A stretch of DNA of 64,000 bases, from the NCBI GenBank assembly GCA_021324685.1, contig JAJPIQ010000081.1:33653-97652 (forward strand). Direction: 5' to 3'. Source of the DNA: Bacteroidota bacterium (GTDB taxonomy: Bacteria > Bacteroidota > Ignavibacteria > Palsa-1295). Within the stretch, counting starts at the first letter, position 1. The number at the start of each line of letters is the position of its first letter. Shown piece by piece: positions 25,382-34,433 of this stretch. Made by a program: the position numbers and the translations under genes. Under the pieces are notes generated by a model. The model saw only the letters and a program-made list of their open reading frames with translations. It was not told the origin of the DNA and made no database searches.

Positions 25382-27102
25382 GTGAACCGGGCATCGCGTT
25401 TCACAAGTTCCGCGTCCCGGTGAGGGGCTACGCTTTGCGGCGCCGGCCGTCTCGGCCGCATCATCCACATTCCGAAGACGAGGACGAGCACCACCGCAGA
25501 TAGAATGGTGGCCGGAATTGCGATATAATCCCCCCATCGAACATAGAGCGTTTTTCGCTCGATGAGCGGCACACGCGTCGTGATCGATCCGGAAGTGAAG
25601 AGCGGAAGCTCGGCGGCAAAGCGGCCACGGTCGTCGATCGCGGCAGAAATTCCGGTGTTTGCAGAGCGGACGACCCAGCGGCGGCACTCGATGGCCCGCA
25701 GGACCGCAAACTGCTCGTGCTGATACGGCCCTGAACTGCGGCCGTACCAGCCGTCGTTCGTAATCACGGCCAGAAGGTTTGCTCCACCGGCCACAAAATG
25801 ACGGACAAAGCTTGGATAGATCGATTCGTAACAGATGGTCGGTGTGATCCGAAGGGAATCGCCGCCCGCCTGCCTCTGGAGCGGCATCGCTAACGGCTGG
25901 TAGCCTTCCCCGTAATTCCAACTCCCAATGCCGACGTTCCATTGGAACCATTTTCCAAGGAACGGAAAAATTTGAATGAACGGGATATGTTCGCCCAGCG
26001 GAACGAGCTTTTGCTTGTGATAGACTTCCCGGCGCATTCTGCCATTGGAATCTTCATAGACGAGCATGGCCGCATTCCAACTCCGATAATAGACGCCGGG
26101 AACTCCCGCGAAGTTGGCGTCCGCCGGGATCGAATCTCGACCGGTAAGATAGTCCTGGCGGTCCGGGAACCCCGTTAGGACAGGATGTTCGATGCCGGCG
26201 ATGAATTGATAAAATTCACCCAGTTCATAGGACTTCGCCGGCGTTGTGATGAAGAACGTGATCGCCGTTTCGGGCCAGACCACGAGATCGGTGGAGTCCT
26301 GCGTAGCGTGCAACGCCGTTTCGGTCGCATGAAAGTTCGTATCGAGCGTCCGCTGTTCGTCCGTGTACCATTTTGCCCATGGATCGATATTCGGCTGAAC
26401 GATCGTCACCCGCAGGGAAGCGTGAGAGACTTCCTGGCCCTGCAGTGCGTGAAATCCATAAAGATAAGGGAGTACAATTAAAAGTGCCGATACGGCCACA
26501 TGAACGGCAATATTCTTTTTTTGACTGGCTTTCATTCGACCCTGTGACTGCAAAAAGATCTGAAAGATCTGGACATTGACTAAGACGATCAGAATGCTGA
26601 GCAAATACGGCCCCGTGAATTCAATGAACTGATCGAATGCGAGATTGTAGGTCTGCGTATTATAGAGATTGAGCCACGGATATGCGAGATCGCCGAAGGA
26701 ATGGGCATACTCGAAGCCGGCCTGAAAAATTGGGAGCGAATACAGCGCCGCCGTCCGACCGAACCGTCGACGAACAATATCGTAGAGCAACCACGGGACA
26801 ACGAGAAAAAACGGATGAACGAGAGCCAGCAGCACACCACCGACCATAAGGAAGGAATCGACTTCGCCCATCGACTTCCATCCGCCGACCCAATAATTCG
26901 AGATGAGCCCCAGGACAAACATCGCGAGCCAGGCTGTCCAGAATGCTTCCCGGAGGCGCCGGCCGCCTTCGAGCGCGATAAGGAGTGGCACCAGAGCAAC
27001 GAATGCAAGCATCCCGCCCGCAAGGCCCGTCGGAGGAAAGGCGAGGCCGAGCAGCAGCCCGGAAAGAATCGCTGACAAATACCGGTTACGGCGAGAAAGC
27101 AT
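25378..27102 (-). CDS. lnt: Apolipoprotein N-acyltransferase
   Basis: Adds the third acyl chain to lipoproteins at the inner membrane. The 574-residue protein has an N-terminal multi-pass region (about 1-235) and a nitrilase-like periplasmic domain with the catalytic Glu in VWPETAITFF, Lys in HKQKLVPLGEHIPF and Cys in TPTICYESIYPSF, then a final TM near the C-terminus. The ATG at 27102 is preferred to a TTG four codons upstream. It follows the ManC-like gene by 95 bases and overlaps the next gene by four bases. Fits the several lipoproteins in this window. Confidence 0.95.
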   Translation of the reverse strand: MLSRRNRYLSAILSGLLLGLAFPPTGLAGGMLAFVALVPLLIALEGGRRLREAFWTAWLAMFVLGLISNYWVGGWKSMGEVDSFLMVGGVLLALVHPFFLVVPWLLYDIVRRRFGRTAALYSLPIFQAGFEYAHSFGDLAYPWLNLYNTQTYNLAFDQFIEFTGPYLLSILIVLVNVQIFQIFLQSQGRMKASQKKNIAVHVAVSALLIVLPYLYGFHALQGQEVSHASLRVTIVQPNIDPWAKWYTDEQRTLDTNFHATETALHATQDSTDLVVWPETAITFFITTPAKSYELGEFYQFIAGIEHPVLTGFPDRQDYLTGRDSIPADANFAGVPGVYYRSWNAAMLVYEDSNGRMRREVYHKQKLVPLGEHIPFIQIFPFLGKWFQWNVGIGSWNYGEGYQPLAMPLQRQAGGDSLRITPTICYESIYPSFVRHFVAGGANLLAVITNDGWYGRSSGPYQHEQFAVLRAIECRRWVVRSANTGISAAIDDRGRFAAELPLFTSGSITTRVPLIERKTLYVRWGDYIAIPATILSAVVLVLVFGMWMMRPRRPAPQSVAPHRDAELVKRDARFT

Positions 27103-27137
27103 GATCGATGACAAATAACAAATTGCGAATAAGAAGA

Positions 27138-27154
27138 ATCATACGACGTACGAT
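27138..27154. promoter_or_regulatory. Imperfect palindrome upstream of lnt
   Basis: ATCATACG-A-CGTACGAT, eight pairs with one mismatch, lies 36 bases before the lnt start in the gap after the ManC-like gene. It has the size of a transcription-factor site, but no partner regulator is evident. Confidence 0.25.
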
Positions 27155-27197
27155 CTCTTTTTGATTCCGTTCAATTTTTATTTGTCATGGGTCTTTT

Positions 27198-29717
27198 CTA
27201 TTCCTTTTTTCGCCACTCTTCGACTTTTTCGCCGAATTGTTTGGAGAGCGAATCGGCTTCCGTTTGCGACTCGGCATCGACAAGCACGGTGCAATACGGA
27301 CGTTCCTTTTCGGGGAGTATGAGCACCCAGGCATCGCCGTCGTTCTGAGGATAGAACTTGATTCCGTCGATGAGCACTTTTTTCATGTCGCGCGAATAGT
27401 CCATCGCCTGCCGCATGACCTTGCCGAGTTCTTCGGTCGGGCAAAAGACCTGTTTGCGAGCTTGCGCATGCCGCGGCATGTCGCGCGCGACGTCCCCCAG
27501 GTTCTTTTCGAGGACGGCGAGCATTTCGAGCGTTTTGGCAACGGTGAACATTCCATCGACCGCAAAGAAATATTCGGGAAAGATCGCTCCGCCCAAGGTT
27601 CCGCCGACGAAGCTGACGTTCTCTTCGCTTGCGGCGCGCATCATATCGGCATGCGTATTTTTCGTGTATATTAGTTCCGCCCCATAGGTGCGCGCCAGTT
27701 CTTCGACCTCGCTCGTCGCCGAAACCGGCACGGCGATCTTGCCGATCGTGCGGCCGCGTTTTGTCTCACTCTCGAGGAATAATTTCGTGAGCAGCGTGAG
27801 CAGGCTGTTGTTCAAATAGATCGCTCCGTTTTCATCGACCATTCCGACGCGCTCGCCGCCGGCGTCGAGAATAAACCCAATTTGATAACCAAGCGATTTT
27901 ACGACGTTGGCCAGGTGCCGCGTCGAGCGGTCGAACTCCTCGCGGCCGCGCGTGAGGCGGGAAGGTTCCAGGTACGCATTGATCGAGACGACCTCGCTGC
28001 CGAACACGCCGAGGATATTCGGGAAGATCGTCGACGTGATGCCGTTGGCATAGTCGATCGCGATCTTGAAATGAGCGTGCTCGATCCGTTCCACATCGAG
28101 CGCGTTCGTGAATCGCTTGGTGTAGATCTCGCCGGTATGAGCCGGGAACTCGATGGTCCCCACCTGGTCGAACGGCGCGCGCGGGAAGTCCTCGCCGAAA
28201 AAATAACGCTCGATCGCTTTGCCCTTGCTCGAAGAGAGATCATACCCACCCGAGTCGAAGAAGATCATGTCCGAACGGCGGCGGTCGATCGGATTTTTCC
28301 GGATGTGGACTCCGCCCGAGTGGCGCGCGTCGCGAAGGTGGTGCCGCGTAAGAGGGATCGGCGTCTGCTGCATATCGACGATGTTCACCCCCGCGCTCAT
28401 GAGGCCGCTCACCATCGCGCGCGAAAGCACGCGGGAACCGGGATCGCTGTCGCGGCTGAGCACGATCCGCTGACCCATGCCGACCTGTGCGCCAAGCGAT
28501 GCGCCGACCTTCGCCGCAAACTCGGGGATCAGTTCGATGTTCGAGGTCCCGGAAATCCGGGAGTTCGTAAACAGCTCGCGGTTCCAGCGGTCCTCCCAGA
28601 CGAGGCTCGTTTGCAGCGTCGCTCCGGCCTCGACCCGCTTGCCGGGCCAGAGTTTAACGTTCGGAAGGATATGCGCGCCGTCGGCGACCTGGGAACCTTC
28701 GCCGATGAAAACGTTCTCGTCGATCGTCGCGCGGTCCCCGACAAAGACATTGAAGCAGGCGACGGCGTGGCTCACGCTGGCGTTCCGCCCGATCCGGGCG
28801 CCGTCCCACAGGATCGAATTTTCCACGATTGAGCCGGCCTCGATATGGCATCCCGCGCCGACGATCGAATTCGTGACGATCGCTCCTTCTTCGATATGCG
28901 TCGCATGCGCGACCGCATTTTCGCCCCGGAAGCGCGCGCCCTGGACCTCGCAGTCGCGCTCCAGGATCACGCCGTTCTTTCGTTCCCCTTCGATCTCGAT
29001 ATCGACCAGTCCCATGAGGGCGTCCATGTGGGCCTCGTGATACTCCGAGAGGTTCCCGACGTCGCGCCAGTAGCCTTCGGCGATATAGCCGGCGAGCGCG
29101 CCCGGTTTTTTCAGGAGTAGCGGGAAGAGGTCCTTGCTGAAGTCGAACTCGCGTTTATAGGGAATTTCGGCGTAGGCTTCGGGTTCCAGAATATAAATTC
29201 CCGTATTGATCGTGTCCGAAAACACTTCCCCCCACGACGGTTTTTCGAGGAAGCGGGTGATCTCCGAATCGGGATTCGTCATGACGATCCCGAATTGCAG
29301 CGGGTTCTTCGCGTGCGTCAGGACGATCGTCGCCAGCGCTTTTTTTCGTTCGTGGAATTTTAATGCCGCCGAAAGATCGAAATCGGTGAGGATGTCGCCC
29401 GAAATGATGAGCACGCGGTCGGTCATGCCGAGCTGTTCCGTGGCATTTCGAACGCTGCCGGCCGTGCCGAAATCGGCTTCGGCTCGGACGTAATTCATGC
29501 TGCATCCGAACGCGGAGCCATCGCCAAAATGCGACGTAATGGCCTCCGGGTGAAAATAGAGGAGCGAAGTAAGCTCGGTCATCCCATGTTTTTTCAGGAG
29601 CCGGACGATGTGTTCCATCATCGGCCGGTTCATCATGGGGACCATCGGCTTCGGAAGGTTCATCGTCAGCGGGCGCAACCGCGTCCCGAACCCTCCGGCC
29701 ATGATGATCGCGTTCAT
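27198..29717 (-). CDS. Sugar nucleotidyltransferase (ManC/GlmU-like) with LbH repeats and degenerate phosphomannomutase-like domain
   Basis: 839 residues. The N-terminal nucleotidyltransferase (about 1-235) starts IIMAGGFGTRLRPLTMNLPKPMVP, the pyrophosphorylase signature; GDILTDFD binds metal. About 250-375 is a left-handed beta-helix of hexapeptide repeats (IEEGAIVTNSIVGAGCHIEAGSI). From about 375 on the fold resembles phosphomannomutase, but its active-site loop reads GGVHIRKNP instead of TASHNP, and the metal loop reads DAGGER instead of DGDxDR, so that half is probably not a mutase. Such fusions are usually annotated as mannose-1-phosphate guanylyltransferases; nucleotide and sugar specificity are not proven. 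Lies upstream of lnt. Confidence 0.9.
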   Translation of the reverse strand: MNAIIMAGGFGTRLRPLTMNLPKPMVPMMNRPMMEHIVRLLKKHGMTELTSLLYFHPEAITSHFGDGSAFGCSMNYVRAEADFGTAGSVRNATEQLGMTDRVLIISGDILTDFDLSAALKFHERKKALATIVLTHAKNPLQFGIVMTNPDSEITRFLEKPSWGEVFSDTINTGIYILEPEAYAEIPYKREFDFSKDLFPLLLKKPGALAGYIAEGYWRDVGNLSEYHEAHMDALMGLVDIEIEGERKNGVILERDCEVQGARFRGENAVAHATHIEEGAIVTNSIVGAGCHIEAGSIVENSILWDGARIGRNASVSHAVACFNVFVGDRATIDENVFIGEGSQVADGAHILPNVKLWPGKRVEAGATLQTSLVWEDRWNRELFTNSRISGTSNIELIPEFAAKVGASLGAQVGMGQRIVLSRDSDPGSRVLSRAMVSGLMSAGVNIVDMQQTPIPLTRHHLRDARHSGGVHIRKNPIDRRRSDMIFFDSGGYDLSSSKGKAIERYFFGEDFPRAPFDQVGTIEFPAHTGEIYTKRFTNALDVERIEHAHFKIAIDYANGITSTIFPNILGVFGSEVVSINAYLEPSRLTRGREEFDRSTRHLANVVKSLGYQIGFILDAGGERVGMVDENGAIYLNNSLLTLLTKLFLESETKRGRTIGKIAVPVSATSEVEELARTYGAELIYTKNTHADMMRAASEENVSFVGGTLGGAIFPEYFFAVDGMFTVAKTLEMLAVLEKNLGDVARDMPRHAQARKQVFCPTEELGKVMRQAMDYSRDMKKVLIDGIKFYPQNDGDAWVLILPEKERPYCTVLVDAESQTEADSLSKQFGEKVEEWRKKE

Positions 29718-29865
29718 AATAACGTGCTAAAGTAAAGTGTAACGGTGGTAAAGAAAAGTAATCCTGCTAATAAATTTGAACGTTCTTCCGTCCGGAATTC
29801 GTGAACTTGCTGACCGTTAGGGGAGTTAACCATTGCCTGTTGAAATCCGTGCTCATTTCAAGATT

Positions 29866-30321
29866 ATGAAACCTTTCTTCCGCAGTCTCCCGGTCGTTCT
29901 GCTTGCTTTTTTTGTGATCTCGCCCGCGTATGCGCAATTTTCGCGCCCGGTCGTCGTGCTCAAAGGTAGTGTTCTGACATCCGATCAAAAACCGGCGACG
30001 GTCCGGCTTTCGATTCACGAGACCGGAGCCTCGGACGCCGATGACGATACCGCGCATGAGATCACGACCTGCGCCATTCAGGAAATGACCGCCGGCAATG
30101 CGAATTCCGAATCGGGCCGCTATCTGCTCATCCTCAAGCCCGGCAAAAAATATTGGGTGCATATCGAAGGGACCTTTGTCCAGTCGTTGGACACGCTCGT
30201 CCAGATGCCGAAGACCGATAAGCCGCTAACCATCGAGCAGAATTTCACGGTCAACTGGCGCCCGGATAATACTCCGCTCGGCGCCAATGGCGTCGCCGCC
30301 GATCCGGCAAAGAAAGAGTAA
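29866..30321 (+). CDS. Small secreted protein of unknown function
   Basis: 151 residues starting with the signal peptide MKPFFRSLPVVLLAFFVISPAYAQ (ATG at 29866). The mature part has a transthyretin/carboxypeptidase-regulatory-like flavour: VVLKGSVLTSDQKPATVRLSIHE, then SGRYLLILKPGKKYWVHIEGTF, as in periplasmic parts of OmpA-family envelope proteins. No cysteine lipobox. It is divergent from the ManC-like gene and ends before a strong terminator. Confidence 0.7.
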   Translation: MKPFFRSLPVVLLAFFVISPAYAQFSRPVVVLKGSVLTSDQKPATVRLSIHETGASDADDDTAHEITTCAIQEMTAGNANSESGRYLLILKPGKKYWVHIEGTFVQSLDTLVQMPKTDKPLTIEQNFTVNWRPDNTPLGANGVAADPAKKE

Positions 30322-30349
30322 TCCGAATCTTCGCAAGGAGAGATTGATA

Positions 30350-30373
30350 GGCGCATGTGCAATGTGCCTTTTT
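30350..30373 (+). terminator. Rho-independent terminator
   Basis: GGCGCAT (30350-30356) pairs fully with ATGTGCC (30362-30368; one G-U) around a five-base loop and is followed by TTTTT at 30369-30373. It lies 28 bases after the secreted-protein stop and just before the 3' end of the convergent MoxR gene. Confidence 0.75.
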
Positions 30374-30381
30374 GCGTTGGG

Positions 30382-31779
30382 CTAAAAATGCTCCGTGTGG
30401 CCGGCGAAGACGATCTTGATCTCTGCCTCCAGATGGGCTTTCAGCGATTTCAGGTCTTCCGTGGCAGGATGAATGCTCTGGAGAAATCCTTCGGCGAGGC
30501 GGCGTTTGTGCGCGGCGGAGGCATCGGCGACGCCCAGCGTTTCCTTGGCCCAGGCGACGATCGAACGCTTCGTGGGAACTCCTTCGAGTTCCGTCAGCGG
30601 CTTGGACATCAGCGAGGGGTCGTGGTGCAGGCGCGAGAGGACATCCTCGAGCGTAAGGAGCGCCGAAAGCTGGTCGAACGCCCCGGAGACCTGGTAGAGC
30701 TGCAGCAGCGTATCGTACGACCGCTGGAAGAGCGTTTTTTCTTCGGGAACCCCGGCCGTACAAAGCAGCAAATGCAATTTTGGAATGTCCGCTTTTTCCG
30801 CATAGACCCGCCCGTGCAGGAAGGCGATGGCGCGGAGCACGTCGAGCGATTTTGCCTGGGTGCGCGGTGAGATATAAAAATCTTTCGTCCGCAAATGCGC
30901 TTCGTGCGGGCGTTCGTGGAGCAGCCGGTTCCGCTGCACCTCGTAATGCCGAATAACGAGGTTCATAAAATAGACGAGGTCCGGCGTCGTCATGATCGGG
31001 TATTCCGGCGCTTCGCCGCGCACGATGCGGGACGCATACGCAAGATCGGCATACTGCACCTTTTTTGGCGGCTCGATCGCATTGCCAAGATTCTTAAGGT
31101 ACTGTTGCGAGATCTTGTATTGATAAAAGGCGTCCTTGTCGGGATGGATCAGGGCTTTGAACAGGAAGCGGTCGAGCAGGGCCTCGGTGATCTCGGAGAG
31201 CCGAAGGTAATTCGTTGCCGCGATCACGGTGTGAACGCTCGAGTGCAGCCGCTGGACGCCCCGGATGAGTTCCCGCTCGTTCAGCAGCGAGAGCAGCGCG
31301 CGGAGCGTATAATCGTTCGCATCGAAGATCTCGTCGATAAATCCGAACTCGCTTTCGACGAGGGAACCTTCGGTATTATGGATGAGCCGGCCCTGCTTGA
31401 GGTCCTCGAGCAATAGACCGCCGAAATAGGTGTCCGGCTGCTGCTCCTTGCTCGCCTGGACTTTGAAGGTCCGCGCCCCCTCGAACATGCGGAAGACCTG
31501 CTCCGCCAAAAGCGTTTTTCCGACGCCGGTCCGGCTTTCGAGCAGGACGTGCTCGCCGATGAGCATCGCAAGGAAAATCTGCTCGACGACCTCTTCGCGA
31601 TTGACGACCCGCTCCTGAACGAACTCGATGGCCTCTTTCAGGGACTCGATAATTGCCGAAGTATTCCGCGCCGAAACGCCATTGCGCGAACGAGCGCCGG
31701 CCGAGGCGGCAGCCGAACTGCCAGCCGAAGCGTCGGCGGCAGGGGCGGAAGGAGGACTACTGAGTGAAATCTCTGCCAT
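30382..31779 (-). CDS. MoxR/RavA-family AAA+ ATPase
   Basis: 465 residues. After an Ala/Ser-rich low-complexity N-terminus (about 1-40) comes the AAA core: Walker A variant SRTGVGKT (the first Gly of GxxxxGKT is Ser), Walker B FGFIDE, and sensor segment VIAATNYL followed by LLDRFLF. The C-terminal part is helical (YISPRTQAKSLDVLRAIAFLHGR), as in MoxR proteins that act as chaperones for VWA-domain partners; no VWA gene is next to it. ATG at 31779 is used because the upstream 35 residues look unlike coding sequence. Confidence 0.9.
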   Translation of the reverse strand: MAEISLSSPPSAPAADASAGSSAAASAGARSRNGVSARNTSAIIESLKEAIEFVQERVVNREEVVEQIFLAMLIGEHVLLESRTGVGKTLLAEQVFRMFEGARTFKVQASKEQQPDTYFGGLLLEDLKQGRLIHNTEGSLVESEFGFIDEIFDANDYTLRALLSLLNERELIRGVQRLHSSVHTVIAATNYLRLSEITEALLDRFLFKALIHPDKDAFYQYKISQQYLKNLGNAIEPPKKVQYADLAYASRIVRGEAPEYPIMTTPDLVYFMNLVIRHYEVQRNRLLHERPHEAHLRTKDFYISPRTQAKSLDVLRAIAFLHGRVYAEKADIPKLHLLLCTAGVPEEKTLFQRSYDTLLQLYQVSGAFDQLSALLTLEDVLSRLHHDPSLMSKPLTELEGVPTKRSIVAWAKETLGVADASAAHKRRLAEGFLQSIHPATEDLKSLKAHLEAEIKIVFAGHTEHF

Positions 31780-31963
31780 AATACAGGCGATCGAGAATAG
31801 TTGGACAAATATACGGAAAATCGAAACCCGCCGGAACGTTCCAAATATAAAATTCGGTGCGCTGCCGATTTCGAACGTATCCAATACCTGTCATTCAATA
31901 TACTATGCCCGATGAGCTTCAGGGGCATCAGCTTTGCATCCAGTTCCCAAAAAAGGAGCGGTT

Positions 31964-32404
31964 ATGGCATATACGATCCCACAGATGAGCGGCACAACGA
32001 GGACGACGGTCACGGTCGTCCGCAGCGGACCGGCATACGGCGCGTACCAGATCCTGCACGTCGCATTCACGATCGCGCCGATCGTCGCCGGGATCGATAA
32101 ATTTTTCCATTACCTTACGAACTGGGATAAATATCTTTCGGCGACCTACGAAAGCGTTTCACCGCTAACGGTCCACTCGACCATGATGGGCGTCGGGGCG
32201 GTCGAGATCGTGGCCGGGCTCATCGTCGCATTCTGGCCGCGCGTAGGAGCGTACCTGGTGGCGATCTGGCTGCTGGCGATCGTCGTCAACCTGATTTTAA
32301 TTCCCGGCTATTTCGATATTGCGCTCCGCGATCTCGGCCTGTGCCTTGCCGCCATCGCCTTCGGCCGCTTGGCCGACCAATTCCACCGCCCCGCCTACCG
32401 ATAA
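31964..32404 (+). CDS. Small four-helix membrane protein
   Basis: 146 residues from the ATG at 31964, which has AAGGAG five bases upstream. Hydrophobic segments are about 29-44 (ILHVAFTIAPIVAGID), 70-90 (TMMGVGAVEIVAGLIVAFW), 93-112 and 118-135, a layout like DoxX/DUF4870-type small membrane proteins; HxxxxxxAPIVAGIDKFFHYL may be a helix-1 signature of its own family. Function unknown. It is divergent from the MoxR gene. Confidence 0.75.
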   Translation: MAYTIPQMSGTTRTTVTVVRSGPAYGAYQILHVAFTIAPIVAGIDKFFHYLTNWDKYLSATYESVSPLTVHSTMMGVGAVEIVAGLIVAFWPRVGAYLVAIWLLAIVVNLILIPGYFDIALRDLGLCLAAIAFGRLADQFHRPAYR

Positions 32405-32414
32405 GTTCCAATGT

Positions 32415-32436
32415 AGCACAGGCTTTAGCTTGTGCT
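32415..32436. repeat. REP-like palindrome
   Basis: AGCACA (32415-32420) and TGTGCT (32431-32436) flank GGCTTTAGCT, itself nearly palindromic. It starts ten bases after the preceding stop codon. It has no T-run, so it is grouped with the palindromic repeats of the following kilobases rather than with terminators. Confidence 0.4.
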
Positions 32437-32618
32437 CGCGGTGGTTCATCGCGCAGCTGGCGCGTCCCACCCGGCAGGCGATTGTCGTAATCGCCCACAT
32501 ACAATGACACTTCCGCACCCTGCCTCCCTGTATTGAAAGCCCGTATTTTTGCAGGGTACTTCACTGCCCATAAATAAAACTGGCAACACCATTGAGCGCA
32601 GCCAGCGAACGATCTTAT

Positions 32619-33044
32619 ATGAACGTACAAGGACAGATCGCAGAGTATCTTACCAGTCAACCCGAACCAAAACGGAGTGACATGCAGGCGTTGCACCGCA
32701 TGATCCTGGAACTGATGCCCGCGTGTAAATTATGGTTCCTGGATGGCAAGAACGATGACGGTAAAACGGTCTCCAATCCCAACATCGGATATGGACTTCA
32801 GACCATAAAATATGCCGGTGGAAAAACGAGAGAGTTTTATCGAATCGGTCTCAGCGCAAACACAAGCGGGATCTCGGTCTATATCCTCGGCATCGAAGAT
32901 AAGAAATACCTGGCCAGAACGTATGGAAAAAAAATAGGCAAGGCGAGCGTGACCGGATATTGCATCAAGTTCAAAACCATAAAAGATATCGACCCCGATA
33001 TCCTTCAATCGGCAATCCGATACGGGGTTGAGCAAGTGCCATAA
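32619..33044 (+). CDS. DUF1801-domain protein
   Basis: 141 residues. Family features are the N-terminal IAEYLTSQPEPKRSDMQALHRMILELMP, the strand-rich middle GYGLQTIKYAGGKTREFYRIGLSA and the conserved-looking GKASVTGYCIKFKTIKDID near the end. The fold is small alpha/beta; function is not established (YdhG/YjbR relatives). The ATG at 32619 fits the family; an earlier ATG at 32592 adds nine residues. Last ordinary gene before the repeat array. Confidence 0.85.
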   Translation: MNVQGQIAEYLTSQPEPKRSDMQALHRMILELMPACKLWFLDGKNDDGKTVSNPNIGYGLQTIKYAGGKTREFYRIGLSANTSGISVYILGIEDKKYLARTYGKKIGKASVTGYCIKFKTIKDIDPDILQSAIRYGVEQVP

Positions 33045-33101
33045 CTAAAACGCGGGTTTCGTTAACAAAAACGTCCCGGAGCGCAGCCATTCCAACAAAG
33101 C

Positions 33102-33168
33102 GCGTGTAACGGCGGACCTTCAGGTCTAGCGATTACCACACCGAGCCCGAAGGCTCGGTGCTACACGC
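33102..33168. repeat. Structured element with three nested or adjacent palindromes
   Basis: An outer pair GCGTGTA (33102-33108)/TACACGC (33162-33168) encloses a small ACCT-TC-AGGT hairpin and a perfect ACCGAGCC-CGAA-GGCTCGGT hairpin (33140-33159). As RNA it would form a three-way junction. It directly precedes the modular repeat array. Confidence 0.45.
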
Positions 33169-33516
33169 TTGCAGACAATGCGCCAGCAGCCCGCGGGACG
33201 GCACAGTCGCGCGACGGAAAGCGGATCCAAGTCCCGAAGGGACGCTATAAGAATAGCCGGTGACTTCAGTCACCGGACAAGAAATCGAAATCGCAGGATC
33301 AGTCCCGAAGGGACGGCATATTTCCGGTCGTGTTATATCGTCCCTTCGGGACTCTGGCCGGCGTTCGAATAGGTGACTCTGGCCGGTGTTCGGATATGGG
33401 ACCGGTGGTTGAAACCACCGGCTACTCTTCTTTCGTCCCGTTGGGACTGGGAGCCCATCCCAAACGCTTGTCCTGAGCTTGCCGAAGTGCTCAGACAATG
33501 AGAGGGCCGTAGGCCC

Positions 33517-33649
33517 GGCCCGTTTGTAGAAATCGCAGAATGTAAAAAACAAAAGCTCCGTAGGAGCGACCCTGGCCGCTCCAGGCATCGTGGACGATGC
33601 GGGCGGAGCTTGAAAATTCAAAAATAAATTACGTTTCTACAAACGGGCC
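33517..33649. repeat. 133-bp element with 16-bp terminal inverted repeats, copy 1
   Basis: GGCCCGTTTGTAGAAA at 33517-33532 is the exact reverse complement of 33634-33649. Inside, AAGCTCCG and CGGAGCTT form a second inverted pair around further short hairpins. Could be a MITE-like element or a folded RNA; no coding capacity. Confidence 0.75.
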
Positions 33650-34020
33650 ACGGCTACGCCGTTGTCAGGTTTCCATCCCAAACATCCAAAAAATCCCAGT
33701 TCAGCCAATGCGCCAGCAGCCCGCGGGACGGCACAGTCGCGCGACGGAAAGTGGATCCAAGTCCCGAAGGGACGCTATAAGAATAGCCGGTGACTTCAGT
33801 CACCGGACAAGAAATCGAAATCGCAGGATCAGTCCCGAAGGGACGGCATATTCCCAGTCGCGTTATATCGTCCCTTCGGGACTCTGGCCGGTGTTCGGAT
33901 ATGGGACCGGTGGTTGAAACCACCGGCTACTCTTCTTTCGTCCCGTTGGGACTGGGAACCGTTCCCAACGCTTGTCCTGGGCTTGCCGAAGGGTTCAGAC
34001 AAGGAGAGGGCCGTAGGCCC

Positions 34021-34154
34021 GGCCCGTTTGTAGAAATCGAAGCATGTAAAAAACAAAAGCTCCGTAGGAGCGACCATGGCCGCGCCAGGCATCGTGGACG
34101 ATGCGGACGGAGCTTGAAAATTCAAAAAATAAATTACGTTTCTACAAACGGGCC
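34021..34154. repeat. 134-bp element with 16-bp terminal inverted repeats, copy 2
   Basis: The same 16-base ends are at 34021-34036 and 34139-34154 with identical polarity to copy 1. The interior differs at only a few bases, for example ACCATGGCCGCGCC where copy 1 has ACCCTGGCCGCTCC, and has one extra A. Confidence 0.75.
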
Positions 34155-34240
34155 ACGGCTACGCCGTTGTCAGGTTCCCATCCCAAACATTCCGCGCATC
34201 CTAAAAATCCCAGTTCAGACAAGGAGAGGGCCGTAGGCCC

Positions 34241-34373
34241 GGCCCGTTTGTAGAAATCGAAAAATGTAAAAAACAAAAGCTCCATAGGAGCGACCATGGC
34301 CGCTCCAGGCATCGTGGACGATGCGGACGGAGCTTGAAAATTAAAAAATAAATTACGTTTCTACAAACGGGCC
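34241..34373. repeat. 133-bp element with 16-bp terminal inverted repeats, copy 3
   Basis: Ends at 34241-34256 and 34358-34373 are again perfect. One hairpin loop has changed (GCTCCATAGGAGC in place of GCTCCGTAGGAGC) with the stem intact, which is the kind of substitution expected if the fold rather than the loop is maintained. Confidence 0.75.
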
Positions 34374-34433
34374 ACGGCTACGCCGTTGTCAGGTTTCATC
34401 CTAAACATCCCGCACTCCCATAAATCCCAGTTC

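Noticed and set aside
25382..25951. Upstream extension of the small lnt-coupled gene
   Set aside because: The added 190 residues are the antisense-like shadow of lnt in another frame (Arg/Cys/His-rich); the GTG with four-base overlap is a typical coupled start.
27882..28832. 316-codon plus-strand frame opposite the ManC-like gene
   Set aside because: Composition is that of an antisense shadow (Arg/Asp/Val repeats) and no motif is seen.
33133..34236. Several open frames of 67-162 codons on both strands in the repeat array
   Set aside because: They translate the palindromes (recurring VTGYSYSVPSGLG-like peptides) and repeat with the DNA units, so they are by-products rather than genes.
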